The notes beneath the pieces are model-generated. The model was not told the DNA's origin. It was given only the letters and a program-made list of their open reading frames with translations, and searched no databases. Of a DNA stretch of 64,000 nucleotides, positions 43,918 to 53,650 are shown one piece after another (the stretch's first letter is position 1; each line of letters opens with the position of its first letter). Both the position numbers and the translations under genes were made by a program. Origin of the DNA: Paenibacillus agri (GTDB lineage: Bacteria; Bacillota; Bacilli; Paenibacillales; Paenibacillaceae); contig NZ_JABWCS010000192.1 of NCBI RefSeq assembly GCF_013359945.1, positions 1 to 64,000 of the forward strand, read 5' to 3'.

Positions 43918-46900
43918 TTAAATGGACAATGCGTCAAGCAATCTGTAGATTGCCGTTGCGGCTTCACCACGGGTGGCTGTGTGCTCCGGACGGAAGGTTT
44001 GATCCTCGAACCCGCCCAGAATGCCTGCCGCAGCCCCGGTCTCAATGGACGCAGCCGCCCATTGCGGGATTGCGGAACGATCCGTAAATGTGATGCTGTC
44101 GCTAGTCTTCTTATGTGGTGCGCTGTTCAGTGCGTTCGCAAGCATTACCGACATTTCTGCGCGAGAGATGACCTCAGAGCCTTTGAAGATCGTCTTGTCA
44201 CCGACTTCATAACCACGGATGATTCCGGCTTCTACAGCAGCCGCAATATCTCCTGCAGCCCAAGCCGGGATGGCCTCCTGATCTGCAAAGCTTGCAGCAT
44301 TGCCGGAAGACTGCAGTCCCAAAGCTCTGGCAATGAGGGTAGCGAATTGAGTCCGGGTTACCTTCTCATCCGGACGGAAGCTATGATCGTCGAAACCTTT
44401 CATGACTCCCATACCAATCAGACGGTCCGTATAGGCCTCAGCCCAATGATTGTTCAAGTCGGTCATCGGCAGGGCTTGGTAGTTGAACACGGCATAAGTG
44501 GAGAAATGATTAATGCTAGCAGTAACGTTGCCATTGGCATTGTCAGTTCCACCTACATAAATCCACTTGTTACGCTGCTCACTGTAATAATAGACGGCAG
44601 CCTTATGGCCTGAAGTAATTTTGTTCTTATCATAAACCAGTGTCAATTCGACCGGTTTATTGAGCAGACCAGCATTAGTACTGGTAATCTCTACGCCCGA
44701 GCTGGCAGCTGTCAGAGTTCCGCCAGTAGGAAGTGCTACCGGCTTCAGCGCCACTTTACTGTCTGCAGTCAGTGCTCCTGCAGGAATCTTGAGATCGGCT
44801 GCATCTTTAAGACTGGCAGCCCCTCCCTGCAACGCATTGACTTGCAGCTCCACTGCTTCAGTGGATGGCTTCGTTGTATTCCCTGGAGTTGGGGAAGGGG
44901 CTGGGGTAGGCGTAACTGTCGGAGCCGGGGTAGGGGTCCCGCCATTGCCGTTTCCGCTATTCCCGTTACCCGAATTACCGTTGTCGTTTCCGTTATTCCC
45001 GCTGCCCGAGCGAGATACGTTTACCGTACGTACGACTTCCACAGCATTATTGCCAGCTAAATCTTTGGCATTATATTGCAGCTTGTAAGTACCTGGCGTT
45101 CCGGTATCCACTGAACCGCTAACTACGATAGAGCCTGCAATTCCTAGTTTGTCCGTAACCTCCGCACCTGGATCGACAAAGCTGTCGCCTTGAGTCAACG
45201 ATATCGTGCTACTGCCCTTCAGCGTGATCACTGGCGCTGTGCGGTCAATATTCACAGCAAGCGGCAGTACAGCTGTATTGCCGAGCGAATCCGTAGCCCG
45301 GAACTCCAGCGTATGCTGTCCTTCTGCTGTGATCTTCAGGGAATGATTGGTCTCGTAAGGCTGGAATTCTCCGCTTCCATCCAGGGACACCTGCAGGGCA
45401 ACCGTAGTGCCTGGAACATAAACGCTGGCAATTACACTCACATTTGCATCTTGATTAATCCAGGCACCGCTTGGCTGTACGGCTCCATCTGCAGACTGGA
45501 TCACCCCAGAAAGCTCAAGTGGTGTAATACTATCGTCCCCGCTAAGATTGACCTCGAATGTCTTCACCTCAGAAGCATTTCCGCGCAAGATTGTTGCCGT
45601 CAAGGTAATGGACGTATCCTTTTTCGGACGGAAAGCCAGCTTGCCTTCCTTGGTCATCAGGACTGGATTAGAGCTTTCCCAGACGATGCTTGTCCCCTGC
45701 ACACCAGCAGCAGGCAGATACAAGTCACTCTTCACGGCGCTAAGATCGCCAAGTGTCAGCTTTTCTTTGGCCAGCTGTACAGCTTCTACATCTGTATATT
45801 CCTTAGCTTTTACTGTCACCTCGAAAGTCTTCACAGCGTTCTCTGCACCGCGGCTAACTGTCGCTTTGAGCGATACCACCGCATCCGGTTGTCCGGCAGC
45901 AGGACGGGTAATATAGCCAATTCCGTCAGCGACGCGGATCACCTCGGCATTTGTGCTCTCCCATTGAACCTTGGCACCATGCTGGCCTTCGGCTGGTAGC
46001 TTCAGGTCTGCAATAACTCCGTTAGTACCATCGAGTTTAAGCGCTGCTGCCGTATCTTCCACTGCCTGCTGATCGGTGTATGGTTCTACGTTCACAAACA
46101 CCGGATTGGAGTAAAACCAAAGATCGCCGTAGTTGCGGTTGTTGATTTCCTGGAAGCGAGTAGCATTATCCGCGGTGTTATTCTTTACATCAAGTAAAGG
46201 TTCGCCGTCTTTCGTCTCTCCCGGTACGTTAAGCCCGAGGTTGGTCCCTCTAAGCCGGTAATATCGGCTCTTGTCTGCCGCTCCCGGCTTGTAAGTAATC
46301 ACGTTGTAGCCTTCGGCATCCGTAGTCCAGTCTGCACTAGTGAACCGAGCCACAACTTTAGTAGTATCATTCGTTGGCTTGGAATATTCAGGAGTACCCG
46401 GCTGAACCTTGCCGCCGACTTCACCGGAGATCAGATCGACATGATCCACCGAGACAGCGTCACCGTTGTTGTTCTTCGCAGGACTCTTGAAACGGATGGT
46501 AACCTCGACATTGTCGCCCTGCTTAACCGCAAGTTCCCCGCCCATTGCTTCCTCACGCCCGTCACCGGATGCCTTGAAATCCAGCGCGTTGATCAGATCA
46601 CCGAAGACGGAGAAAGATTTACCTGAGCGCATACCGTCAACGATATTCTGAACGCTTGAACCATTGACCCAGGTATAGTTCTTGGAATATTCCCCCGGCC
46701 AGTATCCGCTAGAATATTTGTTATCCTTGCTGGTCTTGAAATGGAAGTCGGAATTGGCGAAGTTCCAGAATCTGCGGCCCTCGCCAAGCAGTGCATCCCA
46801 GAAGCCACCAACTTTGGCTACTTTCACGTCTGTTCCGCCGTATACTTCAGCTGTTTCCCCCCGGTCAGGAGACATCTGGTTGCCCAGCATCCCTTCGAAA

Positions 46901-47652
46901 CCGAAAGCCACATGCGGATCAATATTGTTGAAATCGCGGACATCCTCAATTTTCAACTCAGAGCTTCCGCCATTTTTACGCGAAGGGTGGTTAATCAGCA
47001 TATAGCTCTCCGGATAGTGATCGCTGAGCCATTGAATGCCCTTGCGGGTATCTGCTTTCGTTGAGAAAGCTCTGTTATCCAGCGCAGCCCATTTGGCAAC
47101 ATCCGCAGGATCGAAGAGGTTCTCAGCACGGTTGGTAAACAAATATTCAAACTGATTGACAGCTTTTAAGGATGCCGCTGAGCCTGGATCATTCGTCACA
47201 ATCCCGATAGCAGCGTGATCATACTGAGGCATATCCCATTCAAATCCGGAGAAGATGGTTTTGCCAGCATATTTTCCCGAAGCCTGAAGCTCCTTGATTA
47301 TAGGTGTCTGATAGTCGATGATCCCTTTGGACATCGGGATGGACCCTCCTGGCAGAGGCACGCCTTCATGGTCACGACCGGACATCCGCAGATGGTCGGC
47401 CAGGAAGAGCCAGTCCAGACCATTCTTGTCAAAGGCGGTATCCAATACATCCTTCAATGATTCCTGCGCATCATCTGACTCATAGGTGTGAACATGATAT
47501 TCGCCAGTCATCCATTTTCCGTTGCTGTCTGCAGGTGGACTAGCCATCGGTTCCGTTGAAGCTCCATATGCTGTAGGCAGCGATAAGTTCTGTCCCAATG
47601 TCATTACAGCCAGAGTAGCGGTCAGCAATGAACGAACTTTTTTCTTCTGCAA
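43918..47652 (-). CDS. Secreted PHP-domain phosphoesterase-like protein with Ig-like repeats and SLH domains
   Basis: A 1244-residue surface protein. The signal peptide ends at AYG-AS (about residue 31). The PHP-type metal domain (50-350) has H53-V-H55, LADH (D86-H87), INHPS and NSDFH. It is followed by beta-rich regions, two bacterial Ig-like repeats near 540-700 (each with WESTN/WESSN and SLKATVSRG/TLTATILRG), a DUF5011-like domain (VDPGAEVTDK), an N/G and T/P-rich linker (about 880-930), a further domain and three SLH repeats (MTDLNNHWAE onwards) that bind the cell wall. The start is TTG 47652 behind GGGGG. The substrate of the PHP domain is unknown. Confidence 0.9.
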   Translation of the reverse strand: MQKKKVRSLLTATLAVMTLGQNLSLPTAYGASTEPMASPPADSNGKWMTGEYHVHTYESDDAQESLKDVLDTAFDKNGLDWLFLADHLRMSGRDHEGVPLPGGSIPMSKGIIDYQTPIIKELQASGKYAGKTIFSGFEWDMPQYDHAAIGIVTNDPGSAASLKAVNQFEYLFTNRAENLFDPADVAKWAALDNRAFSTKADTRKGIQWLSDHYPESYMLINHPSRKNGGSSELKIEDVRDFNNIDPHVAFGFEGMLGNQMSPDRGETAEVYGGTDVKVAKVGGFWDALLGEGRRFWNFANSDFHFKTSKDNKYSSGYWPGEYSKNYTWVNGSSVQNIVDGMRSGKSFSVFGDLINALDFKASGDGREEAMGGELAVKQGDNVEVTIRFKSPAKNNNGDAVSVDHVDLISGEVGGKVQPGTPEYSKPTNDTTKVVARFTSADWTTDAEGYNVITYKPGAADKSRYYRLRGTNLGLNVPGETKDGEPLLDVKNNTADNATRFQEINNRNYGDLWFYSNPVFVNVEPYTDQQAVEDTAAALKLDGTNGVIADLKLPAEGQHGAKVQWESTNAEVIRVADGIGYITRPAAGQPDAVVSLKATVSRGAENAVKTFEVTVKAKEYTDVEAVQLAKEKLTLGDLSAVKSDLYLPAAGVQGTSIVWESSNPVLMTKEGKLAFRPKKDTSITLTATILRGNASEVKTFEVNLSGDDSITPLELSGVIQSADGAVQPSGAWINQDANVSVIASVYVPGTTVALQVSLDGSGEFQPYETNHSLKITAEGQHTLEFRATDSLGNTAVLPLAVNIDRTAPVITLKGSSTISLTQGDSFVDPGAEVTDKLGIAGSIVVSGSVDTGTPGTYKLQYNAKDLAGNNAVEVVRTVNVSRSGSGNNGNDNGNSGNGNSGNGNGGTPTPAPTVTPTPAPSPTPGNTTKPSTEAVELQVNALQGGAASLKDAADLKIPAGALTADSKVALKPVALPTGGTLTAASSGVEITSTNAGLLNKPVELTLVYDKNKITSGHKAAVYYYSEQRNKWIYVGGTDNANGNVTASINHFSTYAVFNYQALPMTDLNNHWAEAYTDRLIGMGVMKGFDDHSFRPDEKVTRTQFATLIARALGLQSSGNAASFADQEAIPAWAAGDIAAAVEAGIIRGYEVGDKTIFKGSEVISRAEMSVMLANALNSAPHKKTSDSITFTDRSAIPQWAAASIETGAAAGILGGFEDQTFRPEHTATRGEAATAIYRLLDALSI

Positions 47653-47710
47653 AATAATTAAACCCCCAGTGAACGTAATGAATATGTATTTCCTTCACTA
47701 AGAATAGAGA

Positions 47711-47728
47711 ACAAGTGTAAACTCTTGT
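47711..47728. promoter_or_regulatory. Palindrome between the SLH protein gene and the TetR gene
   Basis: ACAAG (47711-47715) and CTTGT (47724-47728) separated by 8 nt lie in the divergent spacer. This is a possible operator of the TetR-family regulator encoded just downstream, suggested by position only. Confidence 0.35.
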
Positions 47729-47809
47729 CGGATTTTGTAGTATTTTTGTGTAATATACTCATCTGCTACCCGTTATGCTATTCTTTTATCACTGGAGGAG
47801 GAAGAATCC

Positions 47810-48412
47810 ATGGCACAATCCAAATCAAGCTCATTCCTAAGCAAAACAGAAATCCTGGATGCTGCTGAGCAGACCCTGCGCCGGTTCGGGCCAGACAAAA
47901 CATCGGTCACCGATGTGGCGAAGCTGCTCGGGGTCAGCCACGGTACCTTATACAGGCATTATCCTAGCAAGGTGGCATTGCGTGAGGCGGTCACGGAGAG
48001 ATGGCTGGAGGAGCAGATTCTCGCGCCCCTAGCCGAGATTGCGCAGAAAACAACAGGAGATCCGCTGGCACAGTTGCGGATTTATATTTTGAAGCTAATT
48101 GAGCTTAAGCGCCGCTGCGCCTCAGAAGATCCGGAGATGTTCAAAATGTATGCAGAGGTTACAGTAAATTCGGCCGCACTGATCGAGGCCCATGTCCAGC
48201 GCATCTATGAGCAGATGAGCAGCTTGGTCCAACGGGGAGTTCAGGAAGGTATACTGGCAGATTCGGCTCCGCCGGAAGTGCTATCCCGCTCCATCGTGCA
48301 GGCTACAGCAGGCTATCATCACCCGTCTCATGCTTACGAATGGCAGCGCCCCGGTATCGATCAGGAGTTCGAACAGCTTTGGGGGCTGCTGGAGAAAGGT
48401 CTTAAACAATAA
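47810..48412 (+). CDS. TetR/AcrR family transcriptional regulator
   Basis: A 200-residue one-domain-plus-ligand repressor. The helix-turn-helix spans KTEILDAAEQTLRRFGPDKTSVTDVAKLLGVSHGTLYRHYPSKVALREA (core TSVTDVAKLLGVSHGTLYRH). It resembles proteobacterial-style TetR regulators with a TetR_C domain ending in LEKGLKQ. GGAGGAGG precedes the ATG. It is divergent from the SLH protein gene and convergent with the histidine kinase; no obvious target pump lies on its own strand. Confidence 0.88.
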   Translation: MAQSKSSSFLSKTEILDAAEQTLRRFGPDKTSVTDVAKLLGVSHGTLYRHYPSKVALREAVTERWLEEQILAPLAEIAQKTTGDPLAQLRIYILKLIELKRRCASEDPEMFKMYAEVTVNSAALIEAHVQRIYEQMSSLVQRGVQEGILADSAPPEVLSRSIVQATAGYHHPSHAYEWQRPGIDQEFEQLWGLLEKGLKQ

Positions 48413-48437
48413 CATTCTGCACATGAACCGGCCTACA

Positions 48438-49487
48438 TCATGGGGTCTGCACAGGCAAGCTTACTACAAAAGCCGTCCCTTCTCCAGGACGGCTAGTTGC
48501 CGTTACGCTTCCCTCGTGAATCTCAATAATCTTATTCACAAGAGATAACCCAAGGCCGCTGCCACCTCCACTAGCACTTCTGGCTTTGTCTGCTTTGTAG
48601 AAGCGTTCAAAAATGCGCGGCAGATCTTCTGCCGAGATTCCGATCCCGCTATCTCTGATTTCCACTTGAACAACTCCATCCACTACCTCCATCCGGACAC
48701 GAATACATCCGCCCTCTGGAGTGAACTTAATACTGTTGTGCAGCAGATTGGTCCAGACCTGGCTCAAGAGATCTTCCACGGCGTATACCTCCGCGCTTGC
48801 AAGCTCAGCCTCCACCTCAATATTCTTCTCCAGCCACTGCGGTTCGGATGCTAGAATCATATTTCGCAGCTGCTTATCCAGGCGGTAGAGCTGCTTCTCA
48901 AACGGAAAATTACCCGATTCCAGCGCAGACAGCTTCAGGAGATTGTCGCTCAGCCCCGATAGCCTTGTGCTCTCGGTTTCAATAATGTCGAGATAATGCC
49001 GCCTTGTATCCGGGCTGAGCGTCTCCGACTGAAGTGCACGGGTAAAGCCCCGGATAGAGGTCAAAGGCGACTGGATCTCATGGGAGACATTGGAGATGAA
49101 ATCCTGGCGCATGGTCTCCATCCGGCCCAGTTCGCTGGCCATCTTGTTGATGCTCTCAGCAATCTCACCAAATTCACCATAATCTTTATCCTTGGCCAGA
49201 ACGACATTGAAATCACCGGTAGAGATTCTGCGGAGGCCTTCAATAATGGACTTGTAGAAGACCCGCTCCCAGCCACGGAAGATGCCAGAAACACACAGCA
49301 CCAGCAAAAAGAAGAACACAACCGACACACCCGTGGTCAGTAGCCCTGCCGTATATTCCTCAGCAGGACGGCCAGTCCTGGAAAATATCCAGTTCATTAC
49401 GAAATAAGATCCACTCCAGCTAAGAAGAATCACGCCGAGGAATCCAATGAACAAAAAAAATCGGATTAATTTCTTGGATTTATTCAT
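48438..49487 (-). CDS. Membrane sensor histidine kinase
   Basis: Two transmembrane helices (about 8-33 and 48-70) enclose a very short extracellular loop, followed by a HAMP linker, the phosphoacceptor H136 in SHEIQSPLTSIRGF, and the ATPase domain with N-box LLHNSIKFTP, DSGIGIS and GSGLGLS. The tiny sensor loop suggests that the kinase senses within the membrane or through a transporter, as in antibiotic-sensing BceS-like systems (inference only). ATG 49487 overlaps the response regulator stop by 4 bp. Confidence 0.93.
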   Translation of the reverse strand: MNKSKKLIRFFLFIGFLGVILLSWSGSYFVMNWIFSRTGRPAEEYTAGLLTTGVSVVFFFLLVLCVSGIFRGWERVFYKSIIEGLRRISTGDFNVVLAKDKDYGEFGEIAESINKMASELGRMETMRQDFISNVSHEIQSPLTSIRGFTRALQSETLSPDTRRHYLDIIETESTRLSGLSDNLLKLSALESGNFPFEKQLYRLDKQLRNMILASEPQWLEKNIEVEAELASAEVYAVEDLLSQVWTNLLHNSIKFTPEGGCIRVRMEVVDGVVQVEIRDSGIGISAEDLPRIFERFYKADKARSASGGGSGLGLSLVNKIIEIHEGSVTATSRPGEGTAFVVSLPVQTP

Positions 49488-50161
49488 ATATCACTCTCCA
49501 ACCGGTACCCCAGACCACGCAGCGTCCGGATCGCGAATCCGTATTTCTCTCTGGGGAATCGTTCCCGCAGACGGTTGATATGCACATCCAGCGTCCGCTC
49601 ATTACCTTCAAAGTCATAACCCCAGATGTCTTCGATCAGCCGTTCCCGGGCCAAGGTCTGCCCTGGATAACTGCCCAGCTTGAAGAGCAGCTCGAACTCT
49701 TTGAGCGGCAATGTAATTTCCCCATCCTCAGTGTGCACCTCGTAGGTTTTACGGTTCATCCGCAGATGGCCGATCACCACACTCTGCGCAGCGGAAATCT
49801 GGTACCGCTTGAGCAGCGCCTTCACCCTGGCGATCAGGATCGGCGGTTCAAACGGCTTGACAAGATAGTCGTCGGTGCCAAGTTCAAAGCCTTTTACAAT
49901 TTGCATCGTTTCCCCTTTGGCCGTCAGCATCAAGATCGGAAAGTCATATAATCTTCGCAGTTCCCGGCATAGCTCCCAGCCATCCATATTCGGCATCATG
50001 ACATCCAGTATCGCCATATCCACCGAAGTGTTCTCTAGAAGACGGAGAGCTTCCAGTCCGTCAGAAGCTGAGTAGATCTCTTCCATCCCTTCAGCTCTCA
50101 GAAACACTTCCACCAATTCGCGGATATGCGGATCGTCGTCCACTACCAGAATTCTGGTCAT
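49484..50161 (-). CDS. OmpR-family response regulator
   Basis: Receiver domain with the acidic pocket VDDD, the phosphoacceptor D53 in [11 protein letters not shown] and K in VKPF, followed by an OmpR-type winged helix ([27 protein letters not shown]). ATG 50161 ([10 protein letters not shown], 225 residues) is taken as start; AGGAGG lies 12 nt upstream, rather far. The gene begins inside the 3' end of the ABC transporter gene, overlapping it by about 70 bp, and ends in an ATGA overlap with the kinase. Confidence 0.93.
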   Translation of the reverse strand: MTRILVVDDDPHIRELVEVFLRAEGMEEIYSASDGLEALRLLENTSVDMAILDVMMPNMDGWELCRELRRLYDFPILMLTAKGETMQIVKGFELGTDDYLVKPFEPPILIARVKALLKRYQISAAQSVVIGHLRMNRKTYEVHTEDGEITLPLKEFELLFKLGSYPGQTLARERLIEDIWGYDFEGNERTLDVHINRLRERFPREKYGFAIRTLRGLGYRLESDI

Positions 50162-51956
50162 TTTTAGACAGAACCTCCTCTTTGCTGCCGTCATAGGCAG
50201 CTGGTTCATTCATTTGCAGCTGCTGGGTGGCAAACTCCCGGTACAGCGCATGATGATTTAGCAATTCTTCGTGTGTTCCTTTACCGGTAATCCGGCCCTT
50301 TTCCATGAAAATAAGCTGGTCCGCATGGACTACCGTAGCCAACCGGTGGGCGATAACAATCGTCGTTCTGCCCTTCATCAGATTCGTCAGCGCCTTCTGC
50401 ACTACCGCCTCGGATTGGCTGTCCAGACTGGAGGTAGCTTCATCAAGCATCAGAATCTCGGGATCGCGCAACAGTGCTCTGGCAATCGCAATCCGCTGTC
50501 GCTGTCCACCTGACAGCTTCACGCCCCGTTCGCCGACATCCGTCTCATATCCATCCGGCAATTCGCCGATAAAGCCGTCGGCATAGGCCATCGAAGCTGC
50601 TCTGCGCATCTCTTCCAGGCTGACTTCCCGTTCAAGTCCGTAGCTGAGATTGTCAGCAATTGTACCCGCCAGCAGCGGACTTTCCTGAGACACATACCCG
50701 ATCAGACTCCGCCAGGATTTCAAGGAAAAGTCCGTAACAGGCCTATCCCCCAGTCGAATCACACCACTCTCGGGCTCATAGAAGCGCTCCAGCATGGAGA
50801 ACAATGTCGTCTTCCCTCCACCGCTGGGTCCCACAATGGCTGTAACCTGGCCCGGAAGCATGGTAAAGCTCACATTGCTGAGTACCTTCTCGCCGTCCTT
50901 GTAGCCGAAGCTCACATCTTCCACTGTGATCGGCCCATGGGCAGCTGTGGCTTCAGCTTCTCCCTCGTAGTTCTCTTCTTCAGCCGCCAAGGTCTCTATG
51001 ATGCGCTCCGAAGCGCCCTTAGCCTTCTGAATTTGTGTGAAGAACGTGGTCAATTGAGTCAACGGCATAATGATCTGGATGAGATAGAGAATGAAAGCGA
51101 CCAGTTCACCGGCTGTTAGCGCCCCTGACGATACCTGCATGCCGCCATAACCAATAATTACAACAAGCAACATCATGAAGACAAAAGATACCAGCGGACT
51201 GATCATGGCACTGACCTTACCCTCACGGATACCGAAGGTCAGCAGATTCATGATCCCGTTTCTGCCCGCTTCATATTCCCGCTTCTCTGCGCCGGAGGCC
51301 TTCACCAGGCGAATCTCCGATAGCACCCCGCTCAGCGTAGCGGTAAAGGAAGCTGTCTCATCCTGCATCCCTTTAGAGATTTTGTACATCTGCCGTCCCA
51401 GCGGTACCAATATCAAAGCCGACAGCGGCAGCACGGCGAACAGCACCAAAGTCATTTTCCAATTCAAATAGAGCAGAACGGCAATCGAGCCAACAATCGA
51501 GATGACACCGGTAAACAAGCTGGCTAAATGTTCGGAGATCAAGGTCTTAATGATTCCCGTGTCATTAGTCATTCGGCTGACGCTTTCACCCGTCCGGTTG
51601 TCATTATAATAGGACACTGGCAGCACAAGGAACTTGCGCCATAGCCGATCCCGCAGACCCGCTACCATCTTTTGTCCGACATAATTCAGCAAGTAGATGG
51701 ACACGCCTCCGGCAATCGTCTGGGCGATAAAAGCCCCAATGATTCCGGCAATCTGAAGTTTACTTATGGAAGCCAGCGAGAAACCGTCAACCAGTGTTTT
51801 GGTGAACATAGGAATTACTAGACCCACCAGCGTAGAGATGACACTGAGCGCAATGGCCGTCGTCAGCAGGCTGTAGGAGGGCTTGGTTTCTCTCAGCAGA
51901 GTCAGAAACGGTTTAAGTGCCGCCCCCTGCTTCTGTACAGTTTTTTTGTTATTCAT
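50091..51956 (-). CDS. ABC multidrug exporter (half transporter, permease fused to ATPase)
   Basis: Type IV ABC exporter similar to BmrA/Sav1866. Six membrane helices are followed by an ATPase with Walker [11 protein letters not shown]-loop [12 protein letters not shown], signature [10 protein letters not shown], Walker [13 protein letters not shown] and switch AHRL. ATG 51956 (MNNKKTVQK, 621 residues) follows AAGGAG by 7 nt; the open frame upstream is not supported. The C-terminal tail of about 25 residues is encoded in DNA shared with the response regulator gene. Operon order ABC-regulator-kinase suggests the two-component system controls this exporter. Confidence 0.95.
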   Translation of the reverse strand: MNNKKTVQKQGAALKPFLTLLRETKPSYSLLTTAIALSVISTLVGLVIPMFTKTLVDGFSLASISKLQIAGIIGAFIAQTIAGGVSIYLLNYVGQKMVAGLRDRLWRKFLVLPVSYYNDNRTGESVSRMTNDTGIIKTLISEHLASLFTGVISIVGSIAVLLYLNWKMTLVLFAVLPLSALILVPLGRQMYKISKGMQDETASFTATLSGVLSEIRLVKASGAEKREYEAGRNGIMNLLTFGIREGKVSAMISPLVSFVFMMLLVVIIGYGGMQVSSGALTAGELVAFILYLIQIIMPLTQLTTFFTQIQKAKGASERIIETLAAEEENYEGEAEATAAHGPITVEDVSFGYKDGEKVLSNVSFTMLPGQVTAIVGPSGGGKTTLFSMLERFYEPESGVIRLGDRPVTDFSLKSWRSLIGYVSQESPLLAGTIADNLSYGLEREVSLEEMRRAASMAYADGFIGELPDGYETDVGERGVKLSGGQRQRIAIARALLRDPEILMLDEATSSLDSQSEAVVQKALTNLMKGRTTIVIAHRLATVVHADQLIFMEKGRITGKGTHEELLNHHALYREFATQQLQMNEPAAYDGSKEEVLSKNDQNSGSGRRSAYPRIGGSVSES

Positions 51957-52323
51957 GGAGGTTCTCCTTTTCGTTCGGTTAAATAAATAGAGGAAGGCTT
52001 TCAGCTCCCGTCTCCCGTAGTCCAATAATAACCTTGCTTTTTAAACTGAAGTTAAACAATTCAAAATTAAAATAGGGACCAAGGACACAGCGAAGCCAGT
52101 AGGTAAAACCGGGATAGCTGCTGTTAATCATGGATAATCTAAGAAAATGGCACCTTGTGCCTTGTATATATAACGACAATCACGCAAAAACCACCAGAGA
52201 TTTGGAAATCTGCTCAAAAGTTGGTTTGTATCCCTTTTCAACACGTGTTACAGTGATAGAAGCTGCCTAATGACGGCTGTAATGAATATATGCACGGAAT
52301 TTAGCGGGAAAGGAGTGCCCAAA

Positions 52324-53547
52324 TTGCGGGAGAACCTTCATATGCAATCTTCTTTCACGTCCTTAAAATGGTTCAATTTCTTTGTATATGGAACCATGGT
52401 CCTGTTCACCAGCTTTTTTCAACTATACCTGCAGGATGTAGGGATGAACAAGCTTGAGATCGGTAGTGTCATATCCCTGGGTGCACTCGTTTCCATTTTC
52501 GCCAATCCGTTCTGGGGCATCTGGACTAACCGTTACCAGAACATTCGCCGAATCGTGCTGATCATGCTGACGGGAACACTGCTCTTATCGCAGCTTGTCT
52601 TTCAAGCGAATACATATGAGATGATCTATATCTCCATCATCTTGTTCTTTTTCTTCCAAGGGCCGCTGTTTGCCCAGAGCAATACGATCATTCTGAGCTA
52701 TATAGACGGAACGAACTATCGTTTCAATTCCTTCCGGCTCTGGGGCTCGTTGGGATGGGCCATCACTGCGCTGGCTGTAGGCCCCATTATTGACCGAACG
52801 GGTGTCTCTATTTTATCCTATCTGTTCGCAGCACTGCTATGTGCTTCGATGGTATCGCTGCTGGTACTGCCTAAGCTGAATCATTCCATCGGGATGGCTC
52901 CGCTGCCGTTCAGAGGCTTTGGCAAACTTTTTGCTAACCCGTTCTTCCTGTGCTTTATTCTCTTCGGGATTCTCGTTTCCATTCCGAATACGATGAATAC
53001 GACGTTCATGTCGCTGTATATCACTGATTTGGGCGGCTCCAAAACCATGATTGGACTAGCTGTATTCCTCTCGTCCATCCTGGAGGTTGGCGTGTTCGTC
53101 CTCTGCGAACGATTCCTGAAACGCAAAATATCGGTATTAATCGGCTGTCTGACACTGGTCAGTGCCCTGTATGTTCTACGCTGGTGGCTGATGGCTGATG
53201 CAACGATGCCGCTGGAGGTAGCTCTCATACAGATTCTGCACAGTGTAACCTTCGGTGGATTTTTCTATGTTGGTGCCCAGTTAACTCGTCTGCTCGTACC
53301 ACGTCCGTACCATTCTTCAGGACAAGCGCTCTATACCTTGACCTGGAGCGGAATCTCCGGGATTCTAGGCGGTATTCTCGGAGGATGGCTGTATCAGAAT
53401 CTCGGGGCCCTCAGCATGTATCAGGGCAGCGTATTCCTGACCTTTATCGGGACACTCGGCTTCGGGTTTATGTGGCTGTTCGTCATTCGGGGCCGCTATC
53501 AGCCTGTCTCTGAAGAACCAGAGCTAGTGGAGGAAGTGGAGTTATAA
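52324..53547 (+). CDS. MFS transporter
   Basis: Twelve-helix major facilitator protein of 407 residues. Loop 2-3 resembles the MFS motif (NPFWGIWTNRYQNIRR), and the layout matches LacY/nucleoside-proton or PucC-like MFS members (MFS_1_like). The start is TTG 52324 with AAAGGAG 8 nt upstream; an in-frame ATG 18 codons earlier has no ribosome binding site. The substrate cannot be told. The upstream spacer 52026-52269 holds no gene. Confidence 0.88.
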   Translation: MRENLHMQSSFTSLKWFNFFVYGTMVLFTSFFQLYLQDVGMNKLEIGSVISLGALVSIFANPFWGIWTNRYQNIRRIVLIMLTGTLLLSQLVFQANTYEMIYISIILFFFFQGPLFAQSNTIILSYIDGTNYRFNSFRLWGSLGWAITALAVGPIIDRTGVSILSYLFAALLCASMVSLLVLPKLNHSIGMAPLPFRGFGKLFANPFFLCFILFGILVSIPNTMNTTFMSLYITDLGGSKTMIGLAVFLSSILEVGVFVLCERFLKRKISVLIGCLTLVSALYVLRWWLMADATMPLEVALIQILHSVTFGGFFYVGAQLTRLLVPRPYHSSGQALYTLTWSGISGILGGILGGWLYQNLGALSMYQGSVFLTFIGTLGFGFMWLFVIRGRYQPVSEEPELVEEVEL

Positions 53548-53567
53548 ATCAGCGTCATGTACAAATA

Positions 53568-53614
53568 AGGGGAGTTCCTCAGCACTGTTCAGTGTCTGCA
53601 GGAACTCCCCTTTT
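53568..53614. terminator. Bidirectional terminator between the MFS gene and glnS
   Basis: AGGGGAGTTCCT pairs with AGGAACTCCCCT, followed by TTTTGTATG on the plus strand. It is convergent with glnS. Confidence 0.88.
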
Positions 53615-53650
53615 GTATGTCTGATCCTAGTAACTGCGATTCCAGAGTGC

